From: Mayfieldus sp963781495
Lineage (GTDB): Bacteria > Actinomycetota > Thermoleophilia > Solirubrobacterales > 70-9
Direction of reading: 5' to 3'
Length of the DNA: 64,000 bases
NCBI GenBank assembly: GCA_963781495.1
Contig: CAWAFX010000002.1
Coordinates: forward strand, 1,116,001-1,180,000
A program made the translations under genes and the position numbers. Under the pieces are notes generated by a model. The model worked only from the letters and a program-made list of their open reading frames with translations. It was not told where the DNA came from and made no database searches. The number at the start of each line of letters is the position of its first letter. The stretch's first letter is position 1. This document shows positions 49,113-58,557 of the stretch, piece by piece.

Positions 49113-50624
49113 CTAGGCACCGTGCGGCGGCGAAGCCGGCGGCTCCCCGTCCCCGTAGGGGTACCACCACTCCTTGGCTGCGATCTCGGTCTCGATGTGC
49201 ACGTGCTTGGTCTCCTGGAAGGCCTCCAGGCCCTCGCGCCCCAGCTCGCGTCCCAGCCCCGACTGCTTGAAGCCGCCGAAGGGCCCGGCGTCGTTGTCGG
49301 TAAGCGGGTCGTTGAACCAGACCGTCCCGGCCTTGATCTCGCGCATGCAGCGGACCATCGTCTTGAGGTCCGAGGTGTAGACGTTGGCGCCGAGGCCGAA
49401 GCGGGTCGAGTTGGCGAGCTCGATCGCCTCGTCGAGCGATTTAACCGGCACGATCGGCGCCACCGGGCCAAAGGTCTCCTCGCGCAGCAGGTCGGTCTGC
49501 GGCGGCGCCCCGGTCACCACCGCAGGGGCGAAGAAGTACCCCCGCGACCGACCGGCGTCGCCGCCGCCGGTCAGGATCTCGGCGCCGGCCGCGACCGCCG
49601 CCTCGAGCTGGTCGGCGACCTTCTGGCGCTGGGCGGCCGAGACCATCGGCCCGACGTCGGTCCGCCTGTCGGTCGGATCGCCGACGACCAACGAGTCGGT
49701 GTGCTCGACGAAGGCGGAGAGGTAGTCGTCGTAGACGTCCTCCATCACGTAGAAGCGCTCAGCCGAGGTGCAGACCTGGCCGGCGTTCAAATAGGCGGCC
49801 CAGGCGCCGCCGCGCGCCGCGACCTCGACCCCTCCGAGGGAGGCGACGTCGGAGCAGACGATGAACGGGTCCTTGCCGCCCATCTCCAGATTGACCCGGG
49901 CGATCCGCTCGGCCGCCGCCGCGGCGACCTTCTTGCCGGTCGGCACCGAGCCGGTGAAGGCGATGCAGTCGACGCGCTCGTCGCCGCTGATCGCCGCCCC
50001 GACGTCGCCGGCGCCGGCGAGCAGGTTGACGACCCCGGGCGGCAGGTGCTCGAAGCAGCCGGCGAGCATCAGGGTCGAGATCGGGGTCAGCTCCGACGGC
50101 TTGCTGACGGTGGCGTTGCCGGCCGCCAGGGCCGGCGCCAGCTTCCAGGCCAAAAGGAGCAATGGGTAGTTCCAGGGAACGATGCAGCCGACCACGCCGA
50201 GCGGGTCCTTGACCACCAGCGAGAGCTGGGTCGCCTCGATCGAGGGGATCACCCGCCCGGCCGAGTCGCGGCCGATCTCGGCGTAGTAGTCGAAGGCGGC
50301 CGCGGTCCAGCCGACCTCGTCGGAGTTCTCGATCAGCGGCTTGCCGCCCTCCAGGGTCATCGCCTCGGCCAGCTCGTCGGTGCTGGCGCGAAGTCGACGG
50401 GCCACCTCGTGCAGAAGCTCGCCGCGTTCGACCGCCGGGGTTCGGCCCCAGTCGTGTGAGGCCTCGCGGGCGGCCGCGATCGCGGCGTCGACCTGCTCGG
50501 CGGAGGGAAGTGCGACGGTCGCGACGGTCTCCTCGGTCGCCGGGTTCTCGATCTCGAGCGGATCGCCGTCGCCGCCGACCTGCTCGCCGCCGATCAGCAG
50601 CCGGGTCTCGAAATCCTGAGCCAT
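49113..50624 (-). CDS. NAD(P)-dependent aldehyde dehydrogenase (aminoaldehyde/betaine-aldehyde type)
   Basis: The protein has 503 residues. GCIVPWNYPLLLLAWK, FTGSVPTGKKV (cofactor), LEMGGKDPFIV (Glu base) and NAGQVCTSAERFYV (nucleophile Cys). Closest in pattern to amino-aldehyde or betaine-aldehyde dehydrogenases; in this island 4-aminobutyraldehyde or 4-guanidinobutyraldehyde is the likely substrate. First gene of a four-gene unit; ATG 50624 has TAGCAT 6 nt upstream. Confidence 0.87.
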   Translation of the reverse strand: MAQDFETRLLIGGEQVGGDGDPLEIENPATEETVATVALPSAEQVDAAIAAAREASHDWGRTPAVERGELLHEVARRLRASTDELAEAMTLEGGKPLIENSDEVGWTAAAFDYYAEIGRDSAGRVIPSIEATQLSLVVKDPLGVVGCIVPWNYPLLLLAWKLAPALAAGNATVSKPSELTPISTLMLAGCFEHLPPGVVNLLAGAGDVGAAISGDERVDCIAFTGSVPTGKKVAAAAAERIARVNLEMGGKDPFIVCSDVASLGGVEVAARGGAWAAYLNAGQVCTSAERFYVMEDVYDDYLSAFVEHTDSLVVGDPTDRRTDVGPMVSAAQRQKVADQLEAAVAAGAEILTGGGDAGRSRGYFFAPAVVTGAPPQTDLLREETFGPVAPIVPVKSLDEAIELANSTRFGLGANVYTSDLKTMVRCMREIKAGTVWFNDPLTDNDAGPFGGFKQSGLGRELGREGLEAFQETKHVHIETEIAAKEWWYPYGDGEPPASPPHGA

Positions 50625-50630
50625 GGCTCG

Positions 50631-50636
50631 ATGCTA
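50631..50636 (-). promoter_or_regulatory. -10 hexamer TAGCAT, leaderless ALDH operon
   Basis: TAGCAT on the minus strand ends 6 nt before ATG 50624 and would drive the four-gene unit ALDH-decarboxylase-DDAH-amidase. Confidence 0.55.
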
Positions 50637-50731
50637 GCCGCGGCCTCGACCGCGTCGCCGCGCGGTGCACTCAGCGGTCCCGCGCCGCGGGTGCTGGAAC
50701 ACGGGCCTAGCCACGCGGCAGCGCCTGGCAC

Positions 50732-51655
50732 TCAGCCGCCGAGGCCACCCGGCGCCGCCGGTACGGCATGCAGAACGGCCTCGGCCTCCTGCTCGGGCCG
50801 CCTCGCGGCCATGCGCTCCGCGCGTCCCTGCTGCCAGACGGTGAAGGCCATCGCCAGGACCGTGGTCAAGAACAGGATGGTGGCGATCCCGTTCACCTCG
50901 ACAGGGATCCCGCGCTGTGCGGCACCGAAAATGTAGAGAGGGAAGGTCACGGTGGTGCCGGAGTTGAAGTTGGAGACGACGAAATCATCGATCGAGAGCG
51001 CGAATGCGAGCAGGGCGGCGGCGATGATGCCCGGCATGATCAAGGGCAGCGTGACGAGGCGAAAGGTCTGCAGGGGGTTGGCGCCGAGGTCGCGGGCGGC
51101 CTCCTCGAGACTGCGGTCGAAGCCGATCAGCCGCGATCGCACGACAACCACCACGAAGCTGATGCAGAACATGACGTGGGCGATCAGAAGCGTCGCGAAC
51201 CCAAGGGTCGGAGTGTTGAGGATCAAGAAGAACGACAGCAGCGAGGCGCCCATCACGACTTCCGGCGTCGCCATCGGGACCACGATCAAGAAGTTCGCCG
51301 AGCGACGCCCAAAGAAGTCGTAGCGGACCAGGGCCAGCGCCATCAGCGTCCCGATAGCAGTCGAGATCAGGGTCGCAAACAGCGCCAGGCGCAGGCTGGT
51401 GAGCAGGGCGGCGTTGAGGTCGGGAATTCCGAAGACGTTGCGCCAGTGATCGAGCGTGAAGCCGACCCAGGTGAAGTTGTAGCGGCCGCTGGGATCGTTG
51501 AATGAGAACCAGATGATCACCGCGATCGGCAGCAGCAGGTAGCCGATCGCCAGAACCGCGTAGATATTGATCGCGTGCTCGCGCAGCCATCTCCAGGCCC
51601 GAGACGCGACTCTCCCGCGCAGCGCCGGCCGACGATCTGCCGTGCCCGCCTCCAT
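50732..51655 (-). CDS. potC: Polyamine ABC transporter permease (PotC-like)
   Basis: The protein has 307 residues, six helices. EAA loop SLEEAARDLGANPLQTFRLVTLPLIMPGI contacts the ATPase. N- and C-terminal extensions are Arg/Ala-rich. ATG shares one base with the PotB stop (TGATG). Works with PotB, PotD and PotA to import spermidine/putrescine. Confidence 0.9.
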   Translation of the reverse strand: MEAGTADRRPALRGRVASRAWRWLREHAINIYAVLAIGYLLLPIAVIIWFSFNDPSGRYNFTWVGFTLDHWRNVFGIPDLNAALLTSLRLALFATLISTAIGTLMALALVRYDFFGRRSANFLIVVPMATPEVVMGASLLSFFLILNTPTLGFATLLIAHVMFCISFVVVVVRSRLIGFDRSLEEAARDLGANPLQTFRLVTLPLIMPGIIAAALLAFALSIDDFVVSNFNSGTTVTFPLYIFGAAQRGIPVEVNGIATILFLTTVLAMAFTVWQQGRAERMAARRPEQEAEAVLHAVPAAPGGLGG

Positions 51656-52524
51656 CAGACGCCCGCCCCCTCTTCGCCCATCAGCGCCTCCGAGCCGGCG
51701 AAGCGGATGTAGATGAAGACCGCGACCATGATGATCGCCATCAACACGAAGGAGAGCGCCGCCGCCGCCGGATAGTCACGCTGGGTCAGGTAGAGGCCCT
51801 GGATGACGTTGCCGATCATGTGGTTGCTGGGGCTGCCGAGGAAGAATGCATTGATGTAGTCGCCGACTGCGGGGATGAAAGTGAGCAAAGTGCCGGCGAC
51901 GATCCCTGGCGCCGAGAGCGGCAGCGTCACCCGCCAGAAGGCGAGCCGCGGAGAGGCATAGAGGTCTTTCGCCGCCTCGATCAGGCTGCCGTCGATGCGC
52001 TCCAGGCTGGCGTAGATCGGCAGCACCATGAAGGGCAGAAAGTTGTAGGTGATGCCGGCGATCACCGCCCCCGCCGTCGCCAGCACGCGGCCATTGGAGC
52101 CGACGAGCCCGATGCTCTTCAGGGCATTCACCGCCGGGCTCTCGTCGCTGAGGATCGTCTCCCAGGCAAGGGTCCGGATCAGGTAGGTCGTGAAGAACGG
52201 CGCGACGATCGCGAACAGCATCGCGTTGCGCCAACGGCCGGCGCGAAAGGCGATCGCGTAGGCCAGCGGATAGGCGATCAGCAGCGCGATCACCGTAGCC
52301 GCGCCGGCGTAGTAGAAGGAGCGCAGGAACGGCGTGTCGTACAGCGACAGCGCATCCTTGTAGTTGGACCACTGCCAGTTGAAGTGAAAGCCGGTCTCCA
52401 GTGTGCCGGTGTCGAGGGAAAGCCGGCCCATGTAGTACATCGGCACGACGAAGAAGACGAGCAACCAGAACGCCCCCGGCAAGAGCAGGAAGTAGGGGAC
52501 GAGCCGGTGGCGGCGCGTGCTCAC
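51655..52524 (-). CDS. potB: Polyamine ABC transporter permease (PotB-like)
   Basis: The protein has 289 residues, six helices; EAA loop SLIEAAKDLYASPRLAFWRVTLPLSAPGI. GTG start 55 bp after potD. Starts with RRHRLVPYFLLLPGAFW, usual for PotB. Coupled to potC. Confidence 0.9.
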   Translation of the reverse strand: MSTRRHRLVPYFLLLPGAFWLLVFFVVPMYYMGRLSLDTGTLETGFHFNWQWSNYKDALSLYDTPFLRSFYYAGAATVIALLIAYPLAYAIAFRAGRWRNAMLFAIVAPFFTTYLIRTLAWETILSDESPAVNALKSIGLVGSNGRVLATAGAVIAGITYNFLPFMVLPIYASLERIDGSLIEAAKDLYASPRLAFWRVTLPLSAPGIVAGTLLTFIPAVGDYINAFFLGSPSNHMIGNVIQGLYLTQRDYPAAAALSFVLMAIIMVAVFIYIRFAGSEALMGEEGAGV

Positions 52525-52579
52525 GCCATGCTCAGCGCGAGCACACTCCGCCGCCTCTGCTTGTGCGTCCCAGGGCCAC

Positions 52580-53737
52580 TCAGCCGCTGACGACGGCGTC
52601 GAACGCCTGCGTCACTTTCTGTTCTTCTTTCCCGGTCAGGGTCGGCGCGACGTCGCACTTGGACGTGAAATTCGCGCTGGGGAAGATCAAGGGGTTGTTG
52701 GCGACCGTCGGATCCTGCTTCAGCAGGGCCGCCTTGGCCCCGCTGACCGGGGATACGTAGTTGACGTAGTCCTCGATCTGGGCCTGGTGGACCGGGTCGT
52801 AGACGTAGTTCATCCACGCCTCCGCAGCGGTCGGATTCGGCGCCCCGGTGGGGATCACCATGTTGTCCGACCACAGCATGCAGCCTTCTTTCGGCATCCT
52901 CCATTCGATGTTGGGGTTGTCCGACTGCAGCTGCACGGCGTCGCCTGACCAGCCGATCACTGCCACGGCATCGCCACTCGTCAGATCACGCGCGTAGTCG
53001 TTGCCGGTGAATCTGCGGATCTGCCCTGACCCGGCGGCGCTCTTGATCTTGTCGATTGCCGACAGCCAGTCGCCCTCGGTGGCCTTGCTGAGGTCGACGC
53101 CCTGACATTTCATGACCAGCGGCACGGTGTCTCGCAGCTCGGTCAGCATCTCGACTTTGCCCTTGTACTTGGGATCGAAGAGGTCGCAGATCGATTTCAC
53201 GTCGGGCGCGAGGTCCTTGCGCACGATGATCCCGGTCATCCCGCTTTGCCACGGGACCGAGAAGCTGCGGTCGGGGTCGAAACTCGGATGCCGCAGATTG
53301 GGGTTGAGGTTCTTCTCGACATTTGGAATGCCCGTCTTGTCGAGGTTCTGGAGGTAGCCGAGGTCATACATCTTCTTCGCCATCCAGTCCGTGACCACGA
53401 ACATCGAGCGGCCGCCCGCCTGGCCCTTGGCCAGCAGTGGCTGCACCTTGCCGAAGAACTCCTGATTGTCGTTGACGTCCTCGATGTACTTGACGCTGAC
53501 CCCCGTCGCCTTCTCGAAGTCGGGAACGGTCTGCTTGTCGATGTACAGCGGCCAAGTCGAGATCGTCAACTGCCCGCTCGGCTTGCCATGCAGCTTGATC
53601 GTGGAAACGTCCTTGTTACCGCTGGACCCGATCCCGCCGCCGCCGCATGCCGAGATCGCCAGCGCGATCGCCAGCGCGATAACGGCAATCATCAGGGGCC
53701 GTCTCGGGCCCGAGTATGTCTGCAATCCCCTACGCAT
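52580..53737 (-). CDS. potD: Spermidine/putrescine-binding lipoprotein (PotD-like)
   Basis: The protein has 385 residues. Signal peptide with lipobox AISAC (Cys near 31), then a Gly/Ser linker. Solute-binding fold: LTISTWPLYIDKQTVPDFEKATGVSVKYIEDVNDNQEFF, GVDLSKATEGDW, VAVIGWSGDAVQLQ, EAWMNYVYDPVHQAQI. Acidic residues in these segments usually hold the polyamine. Attached to the outer leaflet by Lgt lipidation. ATG 53737 preferred over TTG 53740. Confidence 0.9.
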   Translation of the reverse strand: MRRGLQTYSGPRRPLMIAVIALAIALAISACGGGGIGSSGNKDVSTIKLHGKPSGQLTISTWPLYIDKQTVPDFEKATGVSVKYIEDVNDNQEFFGKVQPLLAKGQAGGRSMFVVTDWMAKKMYDLGYLQNLDKTGIPNVEKNLNPNLRHPSFDPDRSFSVPWQSGMTGIIVRKDLAPDVKSICDLFDPKYKGKVEMLTELRDTVPLVMKCQGVDLSKATEGDWLSAIDKIKSAAGSGQIRRFTGNDYARDLTSGDAVAVIGWSGDAVQLQSDNPNIEWRMPKEGCMLWSDNMVIPTGAPNPTAAEAWMNYVYDPVHQAQIEDYVNYVSPVSGAKAALLKQDPTVANNPLIFPSANFTSKCDVAPTLTGKEEQKVTQAFDAVVSG

Positions 53738-53762
53738 CAAAACCCGCCTTTCATTTCATAAG

Positions 53763-54911
53763 TCATGCCGTTTCCGCGATCTGCTCGACCGCCGTCTCCA
53801 CGACCGCGGTCGGTGATTCGTGGACCAGATGGGTGTGCTCCGGGGCCCAGCTGAGCCGTACCCGCGCGCCGCCCCCGGGAAGCGTGCGACGCGCGGCCTC
53901 GTCCGCGTTCGGGAACAGAACTGTCATCTTGATCCCGTCCCCGAGGTCGACGGCGATCTGGGTCGAGGTGCCGAGGTAAAGCGAGCTCTCGACCGTGCCC
54001 TCGACATGCGGCTGGTTGCCATTCGCTCGGCCGTCGGCCAACTCGATCCACAGCTTCTCCGGCCGCACGACGGCGTGGCAGCGCTCGCCGGCACTGAAGG
54101 CGGTGGTGTCGACGCTGAGTGACGGCCCGTGGTCGAGCTGCACCTCGCCGGCTGAGGCGACAGTCGCCGGCATCAAATTCGAGACGCCGATGAACCCGGC
54201 CGCGAAGGTCGTCGCAGGGCGCTCGTAGACCTCCTCAGGGTCTCCGACCTGCTCGAGGCGGCCCCTGTTCATAACCGCGATCCGGTCCGACATCGTCAGG
54301 GCTTCCTCCTGATCGTGGGTCACGTAGACGAACGTGATCCCAACTTCGCGCTGGATCCGTTTCAGCTCGACCTGTAGGCCCTTGCGGAGCTTCAGGTCGA
54401 GGGCCCCCAAGGGCTCGTCGAGGAGCAGGACCTTTGGCAGGTTGACCAGCGCCCTGGCCAGCGCGACGCGCTGCTGCTGGCCCCCGGAGAGCTGGTTTGG
54501 CTTGCGGTTGGCCTCGCCCGAAAGGCCGACTCGCTCGAGTTCCTCGCCGACCCGGCTGCGGACCTGAGCCTTGTCGACCTTCTGGCGTCGCAGCCCGAAG
54601 GCGACGTTGTCGGCGACGCTGAGGTGGGGAAATAGCGCGTAGCTCTGAAAGACGGTGTTGGTCGGCCGGCGGTGGGGCGGCAGTCCGGCGACGTCGCTCC
54701 CCTCGATCAGGATCTGGCCAGCCGTTGCCTCCTCGAAGCCGGCGACCATCCGCAGTGTCGTCGTCTTGCCGCAGCCGCTGGGCCCCAGGAGGGTGAAGAA
54801 CTCACCGTCGCCGATGGGCAGGCTGAGATCGCGTACTGCGGTCAGCTCGCCGAACAGCTTCGATACCGACCTGAGCTCGACGCTCGCCTTTTGGAGGCTT
54901 TCCTTCGCCAC
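53763..54911 (-). CDS. potA: Polyamine ABC transporter ATP-binding protein (PotA-like)
   Basis: The protein has 382 residues. Walker A GPSGCGKTTT, signature LSGGQQQR, Walker B VLLLDEPLGALD, switch His (THDQEEAL), then a TOBE domain (about 280-370). GTG 54911 follows GAGGAGAAG directly; a TATAAG at 54922-54927 is a good -10 with only a few nt of leader. First gene of potABCD order A-D-B-C on the minus strand. Confidence 0.92.
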   Translation of the reverse strand: MAKESLQKASVELRSVSKLFGELTAVRDLSLPIGDGEFFTLLGPSGCGKTTTLRMVAGFEEATAGQILIEGSDVAGLPPHRRPTNTVFQSYALFPHLSVADNVAFGLRRQKVDKAQVRSRVGEELERVGLSGEANRKPNQLSGGQQQRVALARALVNLPKVLLLDEPLGALDLKLRKGLQVELKRIQREVGITFVYVTHDQEEALTMSDRIAVMNRGRLEQVGDPEEVYERPATTFAAGFIGVSNLMPATVASAGEVQLDHGPSLSVDTTAFSAGERCHAVVRPEKLWIELADGRANGNQPHVEGTVESSLYLGTSTQIAVDLGDGIKMTVLFPNADEAARRTLPGGGARVRLSWAPEHTHLVHESPTAVVETAVEQIAETA

Positions 54912-54921
54912 CTTCTCCTCA

Positions 54922-54927
54922 CTTATA
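54922..54927 (-). promoter_or_regulatory. -10 hexamer TATAAG before potA
   Basis: TATAAG on the minus strand lies 10 nt before GTG 54911. The short spacer also holds GAGGAG, so translation may use a minimal ribosome site. Confidence 0.5.
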
Positions 54928-54960
54928 CCGGGGCCCGAGTTGCGCGCGACCGCGAGCACC

Positions 54961-55386
54961 TCAGGAGCGGGGGACGATTAGGGTCGGCACTGGCGAAAGG
55001 TGGACGAGTTTGAAGGGGATCGAGCCCAGCACCGCCCCCTTCAGCGGTGATGGGCCACCCTCGTTGCCGACCACGATCATTCGCGCTCCGGCGCCCTCGG
55101 CCTCGCGAACCAGGGCATCGACCGGGTGCTCGTCGATCATCTTGGTCTCGACCTGGACCCCGGACGACTTGCCGGCCGCCTGGTGCCCCGCCTCGGCGAG
55201 CACCTTCTCGCCGCGCTCCTTGATCGCCTCCTCGTGGGAGGACATCTCGCCGCCGATCAGGCCGGGGACAGCGGACCCGAACACAACCTTGACCGAGTCG
55301 CCGAGCTCGGCGGCGAGGTCGATGGCCTTGTCCAATGCTGCCCGGCTGCCCTCGGAGGCGTCGTAGCCGACCACGATCGCGCTCAT
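54961..55386 (-). CDS. Universal stress protein (UspA family)
   Basis: The protein has 141 residues. IVVGYDASEGSRAAL start and C-terminal ATP-binding VVGNEGGPSPLKGAVLGSIPFKLVH (G-x2-G-x9-G-S-type) then VPTLIVP. Its ATG overlaps the permease stop (ATGA), a common permease-Usp pairing in which Usp may regulate transport. Confidence 0.85.
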   Translation of the reverse strand: MSAIVVGYDASEGSRAALDKAIDLAAELGDSVKVVFGSAVPGLIGGEMSSHEEAIKERGEKVLAEAGHQAAGKSSGVQVETKMIDEHPVDALVREAEGAGARMIVVGNEGGPSPLKGAVLGSIPFKLVHLSPVPTLIVPRS

Positions 55387-56936
55387 GCCGGGTCCTCCAT
55401 CACCGATGCCTCGCCAGTCACCTCGCCCTCGAGGATGCCGGGCTCGGCGACCTCCCACTTGCGTTTGAAGAAGTCCGGGTACACGAAGTTCGAGACCACC
55501 AACAGGACGAGCCCGAGCAGAAGCAGACCGACGCCGATCGCGACCGACACGCCGATGCCGTGGAAATCGCCGCCGTAGTTCGCGTCGGCGGGCTTGTAGT
55601 CGATGTAGGCCTTGATGAAGATCGCCGTCAGCATCGCTCCGCCGAGGAACGGCACGACGCCGCCCATGAAGAAGTTCTTGGCGCTCTTTATCAGCTCCTT
55701 GCGGAAGTAGACCGTGCAGGCGAATCCGGTCAGCCCGTAGTAGAAGGCGATCAGGAAGCCGAGCCCGGTGATCGAATCGTTCAGAACGTTCTGGCTGGCG
55801 TTGATGATGAACAGGGTCCAGGCCAGCGAGACGGCGCCCATCACGATCGTCGAGACGTCCGGGGTCAGATAGCGAGGATGGATGCGACCGAACGCCTTCG
55901 GGATCGACCCGAAGCGGGCCATCGAGAGGGTCGTTCTCGCGGTCGGCAGGATCGTCGTCTGCGTCGACGCCGATGCCGAGGTGAGCACCGCGATGATCAG
56001 CAGCTTGTCGAGCGGTGAGCCGAGCACCGGGCTGCCGAGGGCGCTGAGCACGTCGTCGGCGTTGTGGGTGTTGAAGCCGGGGCCCGCGTAGGCGACCGCG
56101 GCGGTCGCGACCACGACGTAGATCAGGACGAGGACGACGGTGCTCATAAGCGCTGCCCGGCCGGGGCCGTTGCTGGTGTTGTCGGACTCCTCGTTGACGC
56201 AGACGCCGGTATCCCATCCCCAGTAGATGAAGACGCCGAGCAGGACGCCGTCGGCGAGGCCCCCGAAGCCGCCCGGGATCGTGAACGGGTTGAACCAGTC
56301 GGCGTTGACGTGGGCGCCGCCGGAGAGCGCGTCGCCGCTGTAGACCTTGATCAGGGCGACGACCGCGAAGAGGAGGAGTGCGGCCACCTCGGCTGCGAGA
56401 AGGAAGTACTGGATCCGCGCCGAGAGCTCGATGCCGCGCCAGCAGATCCACGTCATCACGACGATCCAGATCGAAGCGACGATGCTGATGTCGAGCAGAT
56501 TGTTGGCGGCGTCGTCGAGCCCGAAGAGCAGGAAGCTGTAGCGGCCGGCGATGTAGGCGAGCGCCGCCATCACGACCACGTCGGCGGCGACGATCGCCCA
56601 ACCGGTCAGCCAGCCCAGCCGCGGGCCCATCGCCCGGGTCACCCAGGTGAAGCTGGTGCCGCAGTCGGGATCGGCTCGGTTGAAGTAGTAGTAGGACGCT
56701 GCGATCAGCAGCATCGGTACGAACGAGAGGAGCATGATCGCCGGGGCGTGGAAGGCGACCACGGCGGTGATGAACCCGAGCGTGGCGGCGAGGCTGTAGC
56801 CGGGCGCGGTCGAGGCGACGCCGATGACCAGGTTGGAGAGGTATCCGAGCGCGCCGGCCTTCAGCCCCTTGTCGCCCTCCCTGGCGACCCGGGTTGACGA
56901 AGCCGGGCCCGATGTCGCGACCGAAGCGCTCTCCAT
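55383..56936 (-). CDS. APC-family amino acid/polyamine permease
   Basis: The protein has 517 residues, 12-13 helices. N-terminal LGYLSNLVIGVASTAPGYSLA, GLGWLTGWAIVAADVVVMA-type helix pairs and EESDNTSNGPGRAALMS (conserved loop) mark the APC superfamily. Likely imports an amino acid or polyamine in symport. ATG 56936 has AGGAGAGG upstream. Divergent from the aminotransferase operon across 228 bp, so both probably answer the same signal. Confidence 0.87.
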   Translation of the reverse strand: MESASVATSGPASSTRVAREGDKGLKAGALGYLSNLVIGVASTAPGYSLAATLGFITAVVAFHAPAIMLLSFVPMLLIAASYYYFNRADPDCGTSFTWVTRAMGPRLGWLTGWAIVAADVVVMAALAYIAGRYSFLLFGLDDAANNLLDISIVASIWIVVMTWICWRGIELSARIQYFLLAAEVAALLLFAVVALIKVYSGDALSGGAHVNADWFNPFTIPGGFGGLADGVLLGVFIYWGWDTGVCVNEESDNTSNGPGRAALMSTVVLVLIYVVVATAAVAYAGPGFNTHNADDVLSALGSPVLGSPLDKLLIIAVLTSASASTQTTILPTARTTLSMARFGSIPKAFGRIHPRYLTPDVSTIVMGAVSLAWTLFIINASQNVLNDSITGLGFLIAFYYGLTGFACTVYFRKELIKSAKNFFMGGVVPFLGGAMLTAIFIKAYIDYKPADANYGGDFHGIGVSVAIGVGLLLLGLVLLVVSNFVYPDFFKRKWEVAEPGILEGEVTGEASVMEDPA

Positions 56937-57073
56937 GCCTCTCCTCTCCTTGTCCGACACCACCACCGGCGCCGTGCCGCCGAGGCTAATGCCGCCGACC
57001 CGCCCAGGGCAAGTGGCGAATGCCCCAAAACTGGGCTGGGGCGTTGTACGTTCTGGACAGGCAATGATCGCTG

Positions 57074-57130
57074 GCTTGACCCTTTGACCACTTGCTTTCG
57101 GGCCATTCCGGTTCTAGCGTTGTCCATAAT
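57074..57130 (+). promoter_or_regulatory. Promoter/operator region of the aminotransferase operon
   Basis: A direct repeat TTGACC-CT-TTGACC lies near 57076-57089, and a CATAAT -10 at 57125-57130. The CATAAT lies 34 nt before ATG 57165, so the leader is about 28 nt and carries GGAGGAGAGG. The repeat is a candidate PucR site; this is inference. Confidence 0.4.
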
Positions 57131-57164
57131 GTCGTAGTCGTACGAGCTGAGCGGAGGAGAGGAC

Positions 57165-58550
57165 ATGGCGATCGCTTCGGAGACCCCGGCCCAGGCCAGC
57201 CAGGCGAACCTGCAGGAGCTCGCCAAGCGACATCTTTGGATGCATTTCACCCGCCACGGGGCCTATGAGGATTCCGAGGTGCCGATCATCACCCGCGGCG
57301 AGGGCTGCTACGTCTACGACGAGCACGGCAAACGCTTCCTCGATGGACTTTCAGCACTGTTTTGCGTCAATGCCGGGCACGGACGCACGGAGATCGGGGA
57401 GGCGATGGCACGCCAGGTGGCGGAGCTCGACTTCTTCACGGTGTGGAGCTACGCCCACCCGCGGGCGATCGAGCTGGCTTCGCGCATCGCCTCTCTGGCT
57501 CCTGCGGAGATGAACCGGGTCTTCTTCACCTCCGGCGGCTCGGAAGCGGTCGAGTCGGCGATCAAGCTGGCCCGGAATTACCACCGCGGCCGCGGCAACG
57601 GCGCGAAGACGAAGTTCGTGGCGCGCCAGATCGCCTACCACGGCACCTCCCTCGGGGCTCTGGCCGCGACAGGGATCCCGGCTCTGCGCGAGCAGTTCGA
57701 GCCGCTGGTGCCGGGCGGCGTGCACGTCCCCAACACCGACAGCTACCGCTGGCCGGAGGACCGCGACCCGCTCTGGGCCGCCGACCAGATCGAAGAGCGA
57801 ATCCTCTTTGAGGGACCCGACACCGTGGCCGCGGTGATCCTCGAGCCGGTCCAGAACGCCGGCGGCTGCATCCCGCCGCAGGAGGGCTACTTCCAGCGCG
57901 TGCGTGAGATCTGCGATCGCCACGACGTGCTGCTGATCTCCGACGAGGTGATCTGCTCCTGGGGTCGCCTCGGCACCTGGTTCGGCAGCGAGCGATTCGG
58001 CTACCAGCCCGATCTGATCACCACCGCCAAGGCGCTGACCTCTGCCTACGTTCCGATGGGCGCGCTGATCGTCTCCGATCACATCGCCGAGCCGTTCATG
58101 GAAGAGAAGGCGATGTTTTCGCACGGCTTTACCTTCGCCGGCCACCCCGTCGCCGCAGCGGCGGCGATGGCGGCGATCGACATCTACGAACGCGAGGACC
58201 TACCGGGGCACGTGCTGGCCAAGGAGGCCGAGTTCCGCGGCACCCTGGAGTCGTTGCAGGAGATCCCGATCGTCGGCGACGTCCGCGGCGCCGGCTTCTT
58301 CTACGCGGTCGAGCTGGTCAAGGACCAGGACACCAAGGAGAGCTTCGACGACGATGAGTCCGAGGACCTTTTGCGTGGGTTCCTCTCTGGCGAGCTGTTC
58401 CGCCGCGGGCTGATCTGCCGCGCCGACGATCGCGGCGACCCGGTGGTCCAGCTGGCGCCACCGCTGATCGCCGATTCGGAGCAGTTCGCCGAGATCGGCG
58501 AGGTCCTGCACGACGTGCTCAGCGCCGCCTCCAAGCGGGCCCTGGGCTAG
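57165..58550 (+). CDS. Class III aminotransferase (putrescine/omega-amino acid:pyruvate type)
   Basis: The protein has 461 residues. Landmarks: FFTSGGSEAVESAIKLAR, AYHGTSLGALAATG, ILEPVQNAGGCIPP, LLISDEVICSWGRLG, and PLP Lys289 in LITTAKALTSAYVPMGA. Similar enzymes transfer the amino group of putrescine or omega-amino acids to pyruvate, making alanine. Alanine dehydrogenase four genes downstream could recycle the pyruvate. GGAGGAGAGG is the ribosome site. Confidence 0.88.
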   Translation: MAIASETPAQASQANLQELAKRHLWMHFTRHGAYEDSEVPIITRGEGCYVYDEHGKRFLDGLSALFCVNAGHGRTEIGEAMARQVAELDFFTVWSYAHPRAIELASRIASLAPAEMNRVFFTSGGSEAVESAIKLARNYHRGRGNGAKTKFVARQIAYHGTSLGALAATGIPALREQFEPLVPGGVHVPNTDSYRWPEDRDPLWAADQIEERILFEGPDTVAAVILEPVQNAGGCIPPQEGYFQRVREICDRHDVLLISDEVICSWGRLGTWFGSERFGYQPDLITTAKALTSAYVPMGALIVSDHIAEPFMEEKAMFSHGFTFAGHPVAAAAAMAAIDIYEREDLPGHVLAKEAEFRGTLESLQEIPIVGDVRGAGFFYAVELVKDQDTKESFDDDESEDLLRGFLSGELFRRGLICRADDRGDPVVQLAPPLIADSEQFAEIGEVLHDVLSAASKRALG

Positions 58551-58557
58551 CGGGCCG